The position numbers were made by a program, and so were the translations under genes. The notes under the pieces were generated by a model. The model saw only the letters and a program-made list of their open reading frames with translations. It searched no databases and was not told where the DNA came from. This document shows positions 53,286 through 61,172 of a stretch of DNA of 64,000 nucleotides, piece by piece (position 1 is the stretch's first letter; the number at the start of each line of letters is the position of its first letter). This DNA comes from Burkholderiaceae bacterium (GTDB lineage Bacteria; Pseudomonadota; Gammaproteobacteria; Burkholderiales; Burkholderiaceae_C): assembly GCA_018780645.1 (NCBI GenBank), contig JADMJJ010000020.1:23822-87821 (forward strand). The letters are read 5' to 3'.

Positions 53286-54380
53286 TCAGACCGGCAGTCC
53301 CAGGAAGCTGTGCAGGCGCTGCAGTTCATCATCGAGCGCCAGCCGAAAGGCGGCACTGCGGGGGCGCGCGGCGACGAATCCCAGCTCGGGCACCAGGCGC
53401 TGGTCCTGCACCCGCACGTTGGCCCAGCCTATGACCTGTTCGCCCCACAACATCGGCAGCGCATAGTGACCCATCAAGCGCTTGGCCGCCGGGGTATAGG
53501 CCTCGAACTTGTAGGCCCAGCCCCAGAACAGCTCGAAGCGGCGGCGGTCCCAGACCACCGGATCGAAGGGCGCGAGCAGACGCAGCTCGGTGTCGGTCTT
53601 GTGGCGGCGCGAGGCCGGGTCTTCCCCCGCGGGCCACAACCAGCTGGTGCCGTCTATCTTGACCTGCGGCAGCTCCGCGCGGGCCTTGGCCAGCGCCTGG
53701 CGGGCCTCGAGCTTCAGATGCGGCGCGCCGTAGCCCAGCAATTGCACCAGGTAGCCGAGGCTGGCCGAGGGTAGCGGCGCGTACTTGTGCACGACCAGGT
53801 CCACCAGCCGGCCGGCCCGCTCCAGCCGGGCGGCCGGGCTGTCGTCAACCTCCGGGTGCTCATTGACCGCATAGACGCGGGTGCCGTTGTCGCGGCGCAC
53901 CACGCGCAGCAGGCCGCGATAGTGCATGCCGTCCAGCAGCTGGGTGCTGGCATTGAGCTCGCCACCCCAGTAGCCGGGCACGCGCCCATGCTCGAAGGCG
54001 GCCAGCACCTCGCGCGGATGGATCACGCCCCGCTCGCGGACGAAGGCCAGCAGCTCCTGGGCCCGCCCCGCGGTCTCGGCGTCCCAGGCCCGCTTGGCTG
54101 CCCGCGGGTGCATCAGCGCCAGCGTCGCGCGCGGCAGGAAGCCATAGTTGACGAGGCAGTCTTCCTCGATATCCAGTTTGGGATAGCGGCGCTCCAGGTC
54201 GCCGGCGCGATAGTCCTTGACGCGGTGGCGAAGGGTCAGGTCCTGGGCCCGTGCCGGCGCGCGTATCGGGTCGGCCTGGACGAAGCCCAGGCGCTCGATG
54301 GCGCGCTTCAAGGTGGTGGGCTTGAACAGTGTGCGCGCCAGCGCGTAGCGGCGCAGCTGATCCAGAGTCGGGGTCGGCAT
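53286..54380 (-). CDS. Winged-helix DNA glycosylase-like protein (AlkX/YcaQ type)
   Basis: A 364-residue member of the HTH_42/YcaQ family. The motif GFVQADPIRAPARAQDL at about residue 32 has Gln-x-Asp, as in the E. coli YcaQ (AlkX) branch; AlkZ has Gln-x-Gln. LLAPFDPVVWDRRRFELFWG and GHYALPMLWG are family signatures. AlkX/AlkZ unhook DNA interstrand crosslinks. It lies 97 bp before the kinase and 12 bp after the REC-GGDEF gene on the same strand. Confidence 0.9.
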   Translation of the reverse strand: MPTPTLDQLRRYALARTLFKPTTLKRAIERLGFVQADPIRAPARAQDLTLRHRVKDYRAGDLERRYPKLDIEEDCLVNYGFLPRATLALMHPRAAKRAWDAETAGRAQELLAFVRERGVIHPREVLAAFEHGRVPGYWGGELNASTQLLDGMHYRGLLRVVRRDNGTRVYAVNEHPEVDDSPAARLERAGRLVDLVVHKYAPLPSASLGYLVQLLGYGAPHLKLEARQALAKARAELPQVKIDGTSWLWPAGEDPASRRHKTDTELRLLAPFDPVVWDRRRFELFWGWAYKFEAYTPAAKRLMGHYALPMLWGEQVIGWANVRVQDQRLVPELGFVAARPRSAAFRLALDDELQRLHSFLGLPV

Positions 54381-54392
54381 GGGGGCGGGAGC

Positions 54393-55406
54393 TCAGTTCA
54401 GATCGCCGTGCTGCGTGCTCAGGTGCTCCTCGGTGTCGAGCTGCATTTCGAAGCTGAAGAAACGGTTGCGGCCGTGGGCCTTGGCGGCGTAGAGCGCCTC
54501 GTCGGCCCGCATGATCATGCCCTGGGCGGTGGTGGAGGCGTCGGGCACGCAGGTGGTGATGCCGCCCGAGACGGTGACGTGGCCGGCCACCGGTGAGTCC
54601 GGGTGGGGCAGGGCCAGCTTGGCCATCACGCGCAAGAAGGCGCGGGCGAAGGTCATGGCGCCGGAGCGCGGGGTGTTGGGGAGTATCAGCGCGAATTCCT
54701 CGCCACCATAGCGCGCCGCCACGTCGCGCGGGCGCCGGCAGACCTGCTTGAGCAACTCGGCCACCTGGCGCAGGCAGGCATCGCCTTGCAGATGGCCGAG
54801 GCTGTCGTTGTAGAGCTTGAAGTAGTCCACATCGCACATCACCAGCGTCAGCGGCAGCTGGTCGCGGCGCGCCGCGACGATCTCGTTGGACAGGCCACGG
54901 TCCAGGCCGCCGCGGTTCACCAGGCCGGTCAGCGAGTCCAGCTCGACCAGGTGCTTGAGCTTCTGATTGGCCTCGTTCAGCTCGTCGGACAGGGTCACCA
55001 GCCGCTTGCGCATCGTCAGCAGGCGTTGCATGGCGCGCAGCTTGGCCGCCAGCACGATGGCACTGACCGGCTTGACCAGGTAGTCGTCGCCGCCGGCTTC
55101 GATGCCGCGGTGCAGGTCCAGGTCATTGCCCAGGCCGGACAGGAAGATGATGGGCGTCCAGCCGCCCGGCTCGGCCTGGCGCAGCTCGCGGGCCACCCAA
55201 TAGCCATCGTGGTCGGGCATCTCGACGTCCAGCAGCACCAGATCGGGCTGGTGGCGCAGGAACAGCGACAGCGCCTCGGCGCCCGAGCGGGCCTCCAGCA
55301 CGTGGTGGCGGGCGTGTTCCAGCTCGCTGCGCAGCATCGCCCGCGCGGTGGCCTGGTCATCGACCACCAGTATCGTCAGCGACGGTTCAATATCGGGGGC
55401 GCGCAT
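54393..55406 (-). CDS. Response regulator with GGDEF (diguanylate cyclase) output
   Basis: A 337-residue protein. The REC domain (residues about 10-125) has LVVDDQATARAML, the phosphoacceptor Asp in LVLLDVEMPDHDG and Lys in DYLVKP. After a coiled coil the GGDEF domain (about 160-320) reads RYGGEEFALIL, with an inhibitory I-site RPRD five residues before it; the active site is GGEEF, which is functional. It resembles PleD/WspR-like proteins. A CRP-like site lies 15 bp upstream. Confidence 0.95.
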   Translation of the reverse strand: MRAPDIEPSLTILVVDDQATARAMLRSELEHARHHVLEARSGAEALSLFLRHQPDLVLLDVEMPDHDGYWVARELRQAEPGGWTPIIFLSGLGNDLDLHRGIEAGGDDYLVKPVSAIVLAAKLRAMQRLLTMRKRLVTLSDELNEANQKLKHLVELDSLTGLVNRGGLDRGLSNEIVAARRDQLPLTLVMCDVDYFKLYNDSLGHLQGDACLRQVAELLKQVCRRPRDVAARYGGEEFALILPNTPRSGAMTFARAFLRVMAKLALPHPDSPVAGHVTVSGGITTCVPDASTTAQGMIMRADEALYAAKAHGRNRFFSFEMQLDTEEHLSTQHGDLN

Positions 55407-55420
55407 CGGGAGTCGATTTC

Positions 55421-55436
55421 TGTGCCAAATGTCACA
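55421..55436. promoter_or_regulatory. CRP-like palindrome TGTGC-N6-TCACA
   Basis: TGTGCCAAATGTCACA has one mismatch to TGTGA-N6-TCACA and lies 15 bp before the REC-GGDEF start. Read from the minus strand it is TGTGACATTTGGCACA. Confidence 0.4.
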
Positions 55437-55483
55437 GATTCTGCCGCACGCAAGCCGGCTTGCAATGGGGTTTTGCGCGAGAA

Positions 55484-55512
55484 ACGAAAAAGGGCCGCTG
55501 CTGCGGCCCTTG
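55484..55512 (-). terminator. Rho-independent terminator of metK
   Basis: AAGGGCCGC, loop AGCA (minus strand), GCGGCCCTT and a run of T reading leftward. A 9-bp perfect stem 18 bp beyond the metK stop. A 14-bp palindrome GCAAGCCGGCTTGC (55450-55463) lies further on. Confidence 0.9.
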
Positions 55513-55529
55513 ATTTGTGCGGGTGGTGC

Positions 55530-56711
55530 TTACAGCCCGGCCGCTGCACGCAGCGCCTGGGCCTTGTCCGTTCTTTCCCAAGTGAACTCCGGCTCTTCCC
55601 GGCCGAAGTGGCCGTAGGCCGCTGTCTTGGCGTAGATCGGGCGCAGCAGGTCCAGCATCTGGATGATGCCCTTGGGGCGCAGGTCGAAATGCTCGTTGAC
55701 CAGGGCGGCGATGGCGTCGTCGGGGATCACGCCGGTGCCTTCGGTATAGACCGTCACGTTCATCGGACGGGCCACGCCGATGGCGTAGGCGACCTGGATC
55801 TGGCACTGGCGCGCCAGACCGGCGGCGACCACGTTCTTGGCCACATAGCGGGCGGCATAGGCGGCCGAGCGGTCCACCTTGCTGGGATCCTTGCCCGAGA
55901 ACGCGCCTCCACCGTGCGGGCAGGCGCCGCCGTAGGTGTCGACGATGATCTTGCGGCCGGTGAGGCCGCAATCGCCCTGCGGGCCGCCGATGACGAAGCG
56001 GCCGGTCGGGTTGATCAGGTACTTGGTGTCGGCCGTGATCCACTCCTTGGGCAGCACCGGCAGGATGATCTCCTCTCTTACCGCGTCGTAGAACTCGGGC
56101 TTCATCCGATCGCCCAGGCTCCACTCGGGGGCGTGCTGGGTAGACAGCACGACGGTGTCGATGCTGTGCGGCTTGCCGTCCACATAGCGCATCGTCACCT
56201 GGCTCTTGGCGTCGGGGCGCAGATAGGGCATGCGGCCATCCTTGCGCATCTGCGCCTGGCGCTCGACCAGTCGGTGGGCGTAATAGATGGGCGCGGGCAT
56301 CAGCTCGGGCGTTTCGTCGCAGGCGTAGCCGAACATCAGGCCCTGGTCACCGGCGCCGATGTTCAGATGGTCGTCGCTGGCGTGGTCCACGCCCTGGGCG
56401 ATGTCATTGCTCTGCTTGTCATAGGCCACCAGCACCGCGCAGCCCTTGTAGTCGATGCCGTACTCGGTGTTGTCGTAGCCGATGCGCTTGATGGTGTCGC
56501 GCGCCACCTGGATGTAGTCCACATGGGCATTGGTGGTGATTTCACCGGCCAGCACCACCAGACCGGTGTTGCACAGCGTTTCGGCGGCCACCCGCGAGCG
56601 CGGGTCCTGCGTGAAGATCGCGTCCAGAATCGCATCGGAGATCTGGTCTGCTACCTTGTCGGGATGGCCTTCGGAGACGGACTCCGAGGTGAAGAGAAAA
56701 TCGTTCGCCAC
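55530..56711 (-). CDS. metK: S-adenosylmethionine synthetase
   Basis: A 393-residue enzyme that makes SAM from methionine and [18 protein letters not shown] and [20 protein letters not shown] are the two family signatures, and [20 protein letters not shown] is the N-terminal site. It starts with GTG at 56711 after AAGGAG at 8 nt. A TATAAT box at 56834-56829 would give a leader of about 110 nt. It supplies SAM for the cycle that includes ahcY and metF. Confidence 0.98.
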   Translation of the reverse strand: MANDFLFTSESVSEGHPDKVADQISDAILDAIFTQDPRSRVAAETLCNTGLVVLAGEITTNAHVDYIQVARDTIKRIGYDNTEYGIDYKGCAVLVAYDKQSNDIAQGVDHASDDHLNIGAGDQGLMFGYACDETPELMPAPIYYAHRLVERQAQMRKDGRMPYLRPDAKSQVTMRYVDGKPHSIDTVVLSTQHAPEWSLGDRMKPEFYDAVREEIILPVLPKEWITADTKYLINPTGRFVIGGPQGDCGLTGRKIIVDTYGGACPHGGGAFSGKDPSKVDRSAAYAARYVAKNVVAAGLARQCQIQVAYAIGVARPMNVTVYTEGTGVIPDDAIAALVNEHFDLRPKGIIQMLDLLRPIYAKTAAYGHFGREEPEFTWERTDKAQALRAAAGL

Positions 56712-56828
56712 TTCTACACTCCTTGGTTTGACACTGGCGTCGCCGTGTTGCTAGGAGAGCTGCGGCGAACGCTTTAGCGGCATTTTTGAATCGCCCCGCA
56801 AGTTGTTCCTTTAACTCGGCGATAAGAG

Positions 56829-56834
56829 ATTATA
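56829..56834 (-). promoter_or_regulatory. -10 box TATAAT for metK
   Basis: A perfect TATAAT on the minus strand, 118 nt before the metK start. It overlaps the start region of the divergent acyltransferase gene. No clear -35. Confidence 0.5.
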
Positions 56835-56840
56835 GAAATA

Positions 56841-57719
56841 ATGACCACCTTGTTGCGGGTTTTGTCGCGGGTTTTGTCACGTTTGCCGCTGTGGTTCATG
56901 CACGCTCTGGGCGCCTGTCTCGGGTGGGTCAGCTGGTGGGCGTCACCGAGCTACCGTGAGCGGTTTCTTGCCCAGGTGAGCCAGGCGGGCCTGGCCTGGG
57001 GCGCCGCACGCCCTGCCGTGGCCGAGGCCGGCAGGATGATCGCCGAGCTGCCCTGGCTGTGGCTGAGGCCGGCTGATCAGGCCCTGGGCGGCCGTGCGCG
57101 CTGGCAGGGTGCCGAGCTCGTCGAGCAGGCCCTGGCCGAGAAGCGCGGCATCGTTTTCCTGACCCCCCACCTGGGTTGCTTCGAGGTCACTGCCCAGGCC
57201 TATGCCGAGCATTTCGCGCCCGACCATGGGCCCATCACCGTGCTGTTTCGCCCGGCGCGCAAGGCCTGGATGCGCGATCTTGTCGATGGCGCGCGCGCCC
57301 GGCCCGGCCTTGCGACGGCCCCGGCCACGCTGGCGGGTGTGCGCCAGATGATCCGCGCGCTGCGCAAGGGCGGCGTTGTCGGCCTGCTGCCCGATCAGGT
57401 GCCCCCCGAAGGCATGGGCGTCTGGGCGCCGTTCTTCGGCAAACCGGCCTATACGATGACCCTGGCCGCGCGGCTGATCCAGCAGACCGGGGCGGTGCCG
57501 GTGCTGGTCTGGGGCGAGAGGCTGCCCTTTGGCCGTGGTTTTGTGGTGCATGTGCGACCCGGGCCGCAGATTGAGGCCGAATCCACGCCAGAATCGGCGG
57601 CCGCCACCATCAACCAGGCCATGGAACATCTGATCCTCGACGCGCCCGCCCAGTACCTATGGGGCTACCACCGCTACAAGCAGCCCCGCGGCCTGGCCGC
57701 CGAGCCGTCCGAGGCCTGA
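56841..57719 (+). CDS. Lipid A biosynthesis acyltransferase (LpxL/LpxM-like), first of two
   Basis: A 292-residue inner-membrane enzyme with an N-terminal hydrophobic segment and the HX4E active-site motif in FLTPHLGCFEVTAQA at about residue 108. LLPDQVPPEGMGVWAPFFG is a second conserved block. It adds an acyloxyacyl chain to lipid A. The first codons contain a 12-bp tandem repeat giving VLSRVLSR. The second acyltransferase starts right after its stop (TGAATG). Confidence 0.93.
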   Translation: MTTLLRVLSRVLSRLPLWFMHALGACLGWVSWWASPSYRERFLAQVSQAGLAWGAARPAVAEAGRMIAELPWLWLRPADQALGGRARWQGAELVEQALAEKRGIVFLTPHLGCFEVTAQAYAEHFAPDHGPITVLFRPARKAWMRDLVDGARARPGLATAPATLAGVRQMIRALRKGGVVGLLPDQVPPEGMGVWAPFFGKPAYTMTLAARLIQQTGAVPVLVWGERLPFGRGFVVHVRPGPQIEAESTPESAAATINQAMEHLILDAPAQYLWGYHRYKQPRGLAAEPSEA

Positions 57720-58619
57720 ATGCTGGGCCGCTGGCTGTCCGACGCCTCCGCCCGTCTGTTCGTGGGCCTGCTGTGGCTGCTGCACTGGCTGCCCCTGCCG
57801 GTGCTGGCCGTGCTGGGTCAGGGCCTTGGCGGCCTGCTGTGGCTGGGGGGCCGCTCCCGGCGGCGCATCACCCTGCGCAATCTCGAGCTGTGTTTCCCGG
57901 AGCTGCCCGAGTCGCAACGCAGGGCCATGGCGCGCGAGCACTTCGGCTGGCTGGGGCGCAGCTTTCTGGAGCGTGGCCTGCTGTGGTTTGCGCCGGCCGA
58001 GCGGCTGCAGCGGCTGGTGCGCGTCACCGGCAACATCAAGCTGGCCGAGCAGAGTGACGCCCCGGTGATGTGGCTGCTGCCGCATTTTGTCGGCCTGGAG
58101 TGGACCGGCCCGGCGCTGATGCTGAACCAGGCCAACCCCGGCGTGGATGTCTACCAGCGCCAGAGCAATCCGGTGTTCGACAAGCAGATGCTGGCCGGTC
58201 GCTCGCGTTTCGGCAAAACGGCCTTTGTCGACCGGCACGACGGCATACGCCCGGTGCTGCGCCTGATCAAGCAGGGGTATGCCTTCCTGAACGCCCCCGA
58301 CATGGACTTCGGCGAAAAGGACTCGGCCTTCGTGCCGTTTTTCGGCGTGCCGGCCTGCACGCTGCTGGCGCCCTCAAGGCTGGCGCGGACCATGAATATG
58401 GTCGTGCAGCCGCTGGTGGTGACGATGCTGCCCGGCGGCCGCGGCTATGAGGTCGAGGCCGGGGAGCCGCTGCAGGGCTACCCGAGCGATGATGCACTGG
58501 CCGATGCGGCCAAGCTGCACGCTTGGCTGGAGGCGCGCATCCGCGAGCACCCGGCCCAGTATCTGTGGGCGCACAAGCGCTTCAAGACCCGGCCGCCGGG
58601 TGAGCCGTCGCTGTATTGA
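57720..58619 (+). CDS. Lipid A biosynthesis acyltransferase (LpxL/LpxM-like), second of two
   Basis: A 299-residue paralogue with N-terminal membrane segment (LLWLLHWLPLPVLAVLGQGL) and HX4E motif in WLLPHFVGLEWTGPAL at about residue 119. NAPDMDFGEKDSAFVPFFGV is the second block. Two adjacent late acyltransferases suggest sequential addition of the two secondary acyl chains. dapF follows by 34 bp. Confidence 0.93.
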   Translation: MLGRWLSDASARLFVGLLWLLHWLPLPVLAVLGQGLGGLLWLGGRSRRRITLRNLELCFPELPESQRRAMAREHFGWLGRSFLERGLLWFAPAERLQRLVRVTGNIKLAEQSDAPVMWLLPHFVGLEWTGPALMLNQANPGVDVYQRQSNPVFDKQMLAGRSRFGKTAFVDRHDGIRPVLRLIKQGYAFLNAPDMDFGEKDSAFVPFFGVPACTLLAPSRLARTMNMVVQPLVVTMLPGGRGYEVEAGEPLQGYPSDDALADAAKLHAWLEARIREHPAQYLWAHKRFKTRPPGEPSLY

Positions 58620-58641
58620 GCTGCATTGATGACCTCGGGCC

Positions 58642-58653
58642 GATAATCAGCGC
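58642..58653 (+). promoter_or_regulatory. -10 box for leaderless dapF transcript
   Basis: GATAAT, then CAGCGC, then the dapF ATG; no SD. Confidence 0.5.
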
Positions 58654-59523
58654 ATGAAAGTGCACTTCACCAAGATGCAGGGTGCCGGCAACGACTTCGT
58701 CGTGCTCGACGCCACGCAGAACCCGCTGAGCCTGACGCCCGAGCAGATGCGCCGTCTGGGGGACCGCCGCTTTGGCGTCGGCGCCGATCAGATCCTGGTC
58801 GTCGAGCCCGGCCGCGAGCCCGGCATCGACTTCGGCTACCGCATCTTCAACAACAGCGGCGACGAGGTCGAGCAATGCGGCAATGGCGCGCGCTGCTTCG
58901 TCCGCTATGTGCATGACAAGGGCTTGAGCACGAAGCGCAGCATCCGCGTGCAGACCATCAATGCCCTGCTGGAGCTGCGCCTGCGCGATGACGGCGGCGT
59001 GACGGTGGACATGGGCGCGCCGCGCTTCGAACCGGCGCTGATTCCGTTCGATCCCCCGGGCCTGGCGCCGAAGCTGCGCAATGGCTTCGAGCAATGGCCG
59101 CTGCACGTCGAGGGCATTGCCCAGACAGTCGAGGTGGCCGTGGTGTCGATGGGCAACCCCCATGCGGTGCTGCTGGTCGACGATGTGGACACCGCGCCGG
59201 TCGCCAGCTGGGGCCCGCTGATCGAGCGTCACCCGGCCTTTCCGCGCAAGGTCAATGTTGGCTTTCTGCAAATCATTGATCGCAGCCATGTGCGGCTGCG
59301 CGTGTTCGAGCGCGACGCCGGCGAGACCCTGGCCTGCGGCACCGGCGCCTGCGCGGCGGTGGTGGCCGGCATACGGCTGGGTCTGCTGGATGCGCAGGTG
59401 GAGTTGCAGGCCCGCGGCGGCGGGCTGAACATCGAGTGGGCCGGCAAGGGTGTCGAAGGATATGCACCGGTGCTGATGACGGGCCCGGCCCAAACCGTTT
59501 TTGAAGGAGAGATCGAGCTGTGA
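58654..59523 (+). CDS. dapF: Diaminopimelate epimerase
   Basis: A 289-residue enzyme that converts LL- to meso-diaminopimelate for lysine and peptidoglycan. Both catalytic Cys are present: [19 protein letters not shown] (about residue 78) and [14 protein letters not shown] (about 225). [12 protein letters not shown] is the N-terminal signature. It overlaps the DUF484 gene by 4 bp (GTGA). Confidence 0.98.
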   Translation: MKVHFTKMQGAGNDFVVLDATQNPLSLTPEQMRRLGDRRFGVGADQILVVEPGREPGIDFGYRIFNNSGDEVEQCGNGARCFVRYVHDKGLSTKRSIRVQTINALLELRLRDDGGVTVDMGAPRFEPALIPFDPPGLAPKLRNGFEQWPLHVEGIAQTVEVAVVSMGNPHAVLLVDDVDTAPVASWGPLIERHPAFPRKVNVGFLQIIDRSHVRLRVFERDAGETLACGTGACAAVVAGIRLGLLDAQVELQARGGGLNIEWAGKGVEGYAPVLMTGPAQTVFEGEIEL

Positions 59524-60212
59524 GCAATTCAACCCAGGGTACCGACGGCGTCACCGAGCAGGACATTGCCAACTATCTGGCCAACACCCCGGGCTTTTTC
59601 GAGCGCCATGCCGAGCTGCTGGCCAGCATCCAGCTGAGCCATCCCCATGGCCAGCGGGCGGTGTCGCTGCAGGAGCGCCAGGCCGAGATGCTGCGCGACA
59701 AGATCAAGGGTCTGGAGCACAAGATCATCGAGATGATCCGTAACGGCCAGGAGAACGTGGCCATTGCCGACCGCCTGCACCGCTGGACCTGCCAGCTGAT
59801 GCTGACCGCCAACGCCTCCGACCTGCCCCAGATCCTGCTCGACGAGCTGCGTCACCAGTTCCTGATTCCGCAGTCCGGCCTGCGCCTGTGGGGCGCCGAC
59901 CTGGCCTATGCCGAGTTGCCGTTCGCGCAGACGGTGGGCGACGATGTGAAGAGCTTCGCCGCCAGCCTGACCCAGCCCTACTGCGGCATCAACTCCGGCT
60001 TCGAGGCCGCGCAGTGGCTGGGTGAGCCGGCGGGCGTGATGTCGCTGGCCCTTGTGCCGCTGAACCATGGCACGCCCAGCAACACCTTCGGCATGCTGGT
60101 GCTGGGCTCACCGGACCCGACCCGCTACACCGCCGACATGGGCACCGAGTTCCTGGCCCGCATCGGCGAGATCGCCAGTGCCAGCCTGTCGCGGCTGCTG
60201 CCCGTCAGCTGA
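59520..60212 (+). CDS. DUF484 family protein
   Basis: A 230-residue cytoplasmic protein of the DUF484 family: [20 protein letters not shown], then [20 protein letters not shown], a short coiled coil, and a GAF-like domain (from about residue 85). It is nearly always encoded between dapF and xerC and its role is unknown. GTG start overlaps dapF; xerC follows by 11 bp. Confidence 0.93.
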   Translation: MSNSTQGTDGVTEQDIANYLANTPGFFERHAELLASIQLSHPHGQRAVSLQERQAEMLRDKIKGLEHKIIEMIRNGQENVAIADRLHRWTCQLMLTANASDLPQILLDELRHQFLIPQSGLRLWGADLAYAELPFAQTVGDDVKSFAASLTQPYCGINSGFEAAQWLGEPAGVMSLALVPLNHGTPSNTFGMLVLGSPDPTRYTADMGTEFLARIGEIASASLSRLLPVS

Positions 60213-60223
60213 GTTCCGTTGCC

Positions 60224-61144
60224 GTGCTTGACGCCGACCTGCAGCGCTATCTTGAGCATCTGCGGGTCACGCGGCGCCTGTCTCCGCGTACGCTGCAGCT
60301 TTACGAGGACGCGCTGACGCGGCTGCAGCAGCTGGCCACCCAGTATCCGATCGAGCTGCGCCAGGTGCAGAACCACCATGTGCGGCGCTGGACGGCCCAG
60401 CTTCATGGGCAGGGTCTTGCGCCGCGCAGCCTGGCCTTGATGCTGTCGGCCTGGCGTGGCCTCTATCGCTGGCTGGGCGGCGAGCGCCTGGTCAGCCACA
60501 ACCCGGTGGAAGGGGTGCGCACGCCGAAGGCGGCCAAGCCGCTGCCCAAGGCCCTGTCAGTCGATCAGTCGGTGGCGCTGGCCGATTTTCAAAACCCGGC
60601 CGGTACCGACCCGCGCGTCGAGGCGCGGGACCGCTGCATGGTCGAGCTGCTCTACGGCTGCGGCCTGCGGGTGGCCGAGCTGGTGAGCCTGGATCTGCGG
60701 GCCAGCGGCGCGGCCCAGGGCTGGATCGACCTGCCCTCGGCGGAGGCCCATGTGCTGGGCAAGGGCTCCAAGCGCCGCTCGGTGCCGCTGGGCAAGGCGG
60801 CCGCCCAGGCCTATGGCGCCTGGCTGGAACAGCGCCCGCTGCTGGCCCGGGTCGACGAGACGGCGCTGTTCGTCGGTGCGCGCGGCCAGCGCATCAATGC
60901 CAACCAGGTGCGGCTGAGCCTCAAGGCCCGCGCGTTGGGCGCCGGTGTGCCCACCCATGTGCATCCGCACATGCTGCGGCACTCATTTGCCTCGCATCTG
61001 CTGCAGTCCAGCGGCGACCTGCGTGCGGTGCAGGAGCTGTTGGGACACGCCAATATCAGCACGACACAGGTCTATACCAAGCTGGACTTCCAGCACTTGG
61101 CGAAGGTGTATGACGCCGCCCATCCACGTGCCAAACGCAAGTAG
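60224..61144 (+). CDS. xerC: Tyrosine recombinase XerC
   Basis: A 306-residue site-specific recombinase that with XerD resolves chromosome dimers at dif. Catalytic residues are visible: Arg in YGCGLRVAEL, HxxR in HPHMLRHSFASHLL, His in LLGHANISTTQ and Tyr in VYTKLDFQHLAKVY. An N-terminal core-binding domain (SPRTLQLYEDALTRLQQL) precedes it. GTG start at 60224. The dapF-DUF484-xerC order is standard. Confidence 0.97.
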   Translation: MLDADLQRYLEHLRVTRRLSPRTLQLYEDALTRLQQLATQYPIELRQVQNHHVRRWTAQLHGQGLAPRSLALMLSAWRGLYRWLGGERLVSHNPVEGVRTPKAAKPLPKALSVDQSVALADFQNPAGTDPRVEARDRCMVELLYGCGLRVAELVSLDLRASGAAQGWIDLPSAEAHVLGKGSKRRSVPLGKAAAQAYGAWLEQRPLLARVDETALFVGARGQRINANQVRLSLKARALGAGVPTHVHPHMLRHSFASHLLQSSGDLRAVQELLGHANISTTQVYTKLDFQHLAKVYDAAHPRAKRK

Positions 61145-61172
61145 CCGCCCGGGCCTGCTATCGTGCCGGCCT

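Noticed and set aside
53189..53356. N-terminal extension of the hybrid kinase to an ATG at 53356
   Set aside because: It would overlap the AlkX-like gene by 71 bp and put 56 hydrophilic residues before the membrane anchor; a CACAAT box near 53225 and GTG 53188 fit better.
54603..56777. 724-codon plus-strand open frame over metK and the REC-GGDEF gene
   Set aside because: Both minus-strand genes are certain; the plus-strand translation shows no domain.
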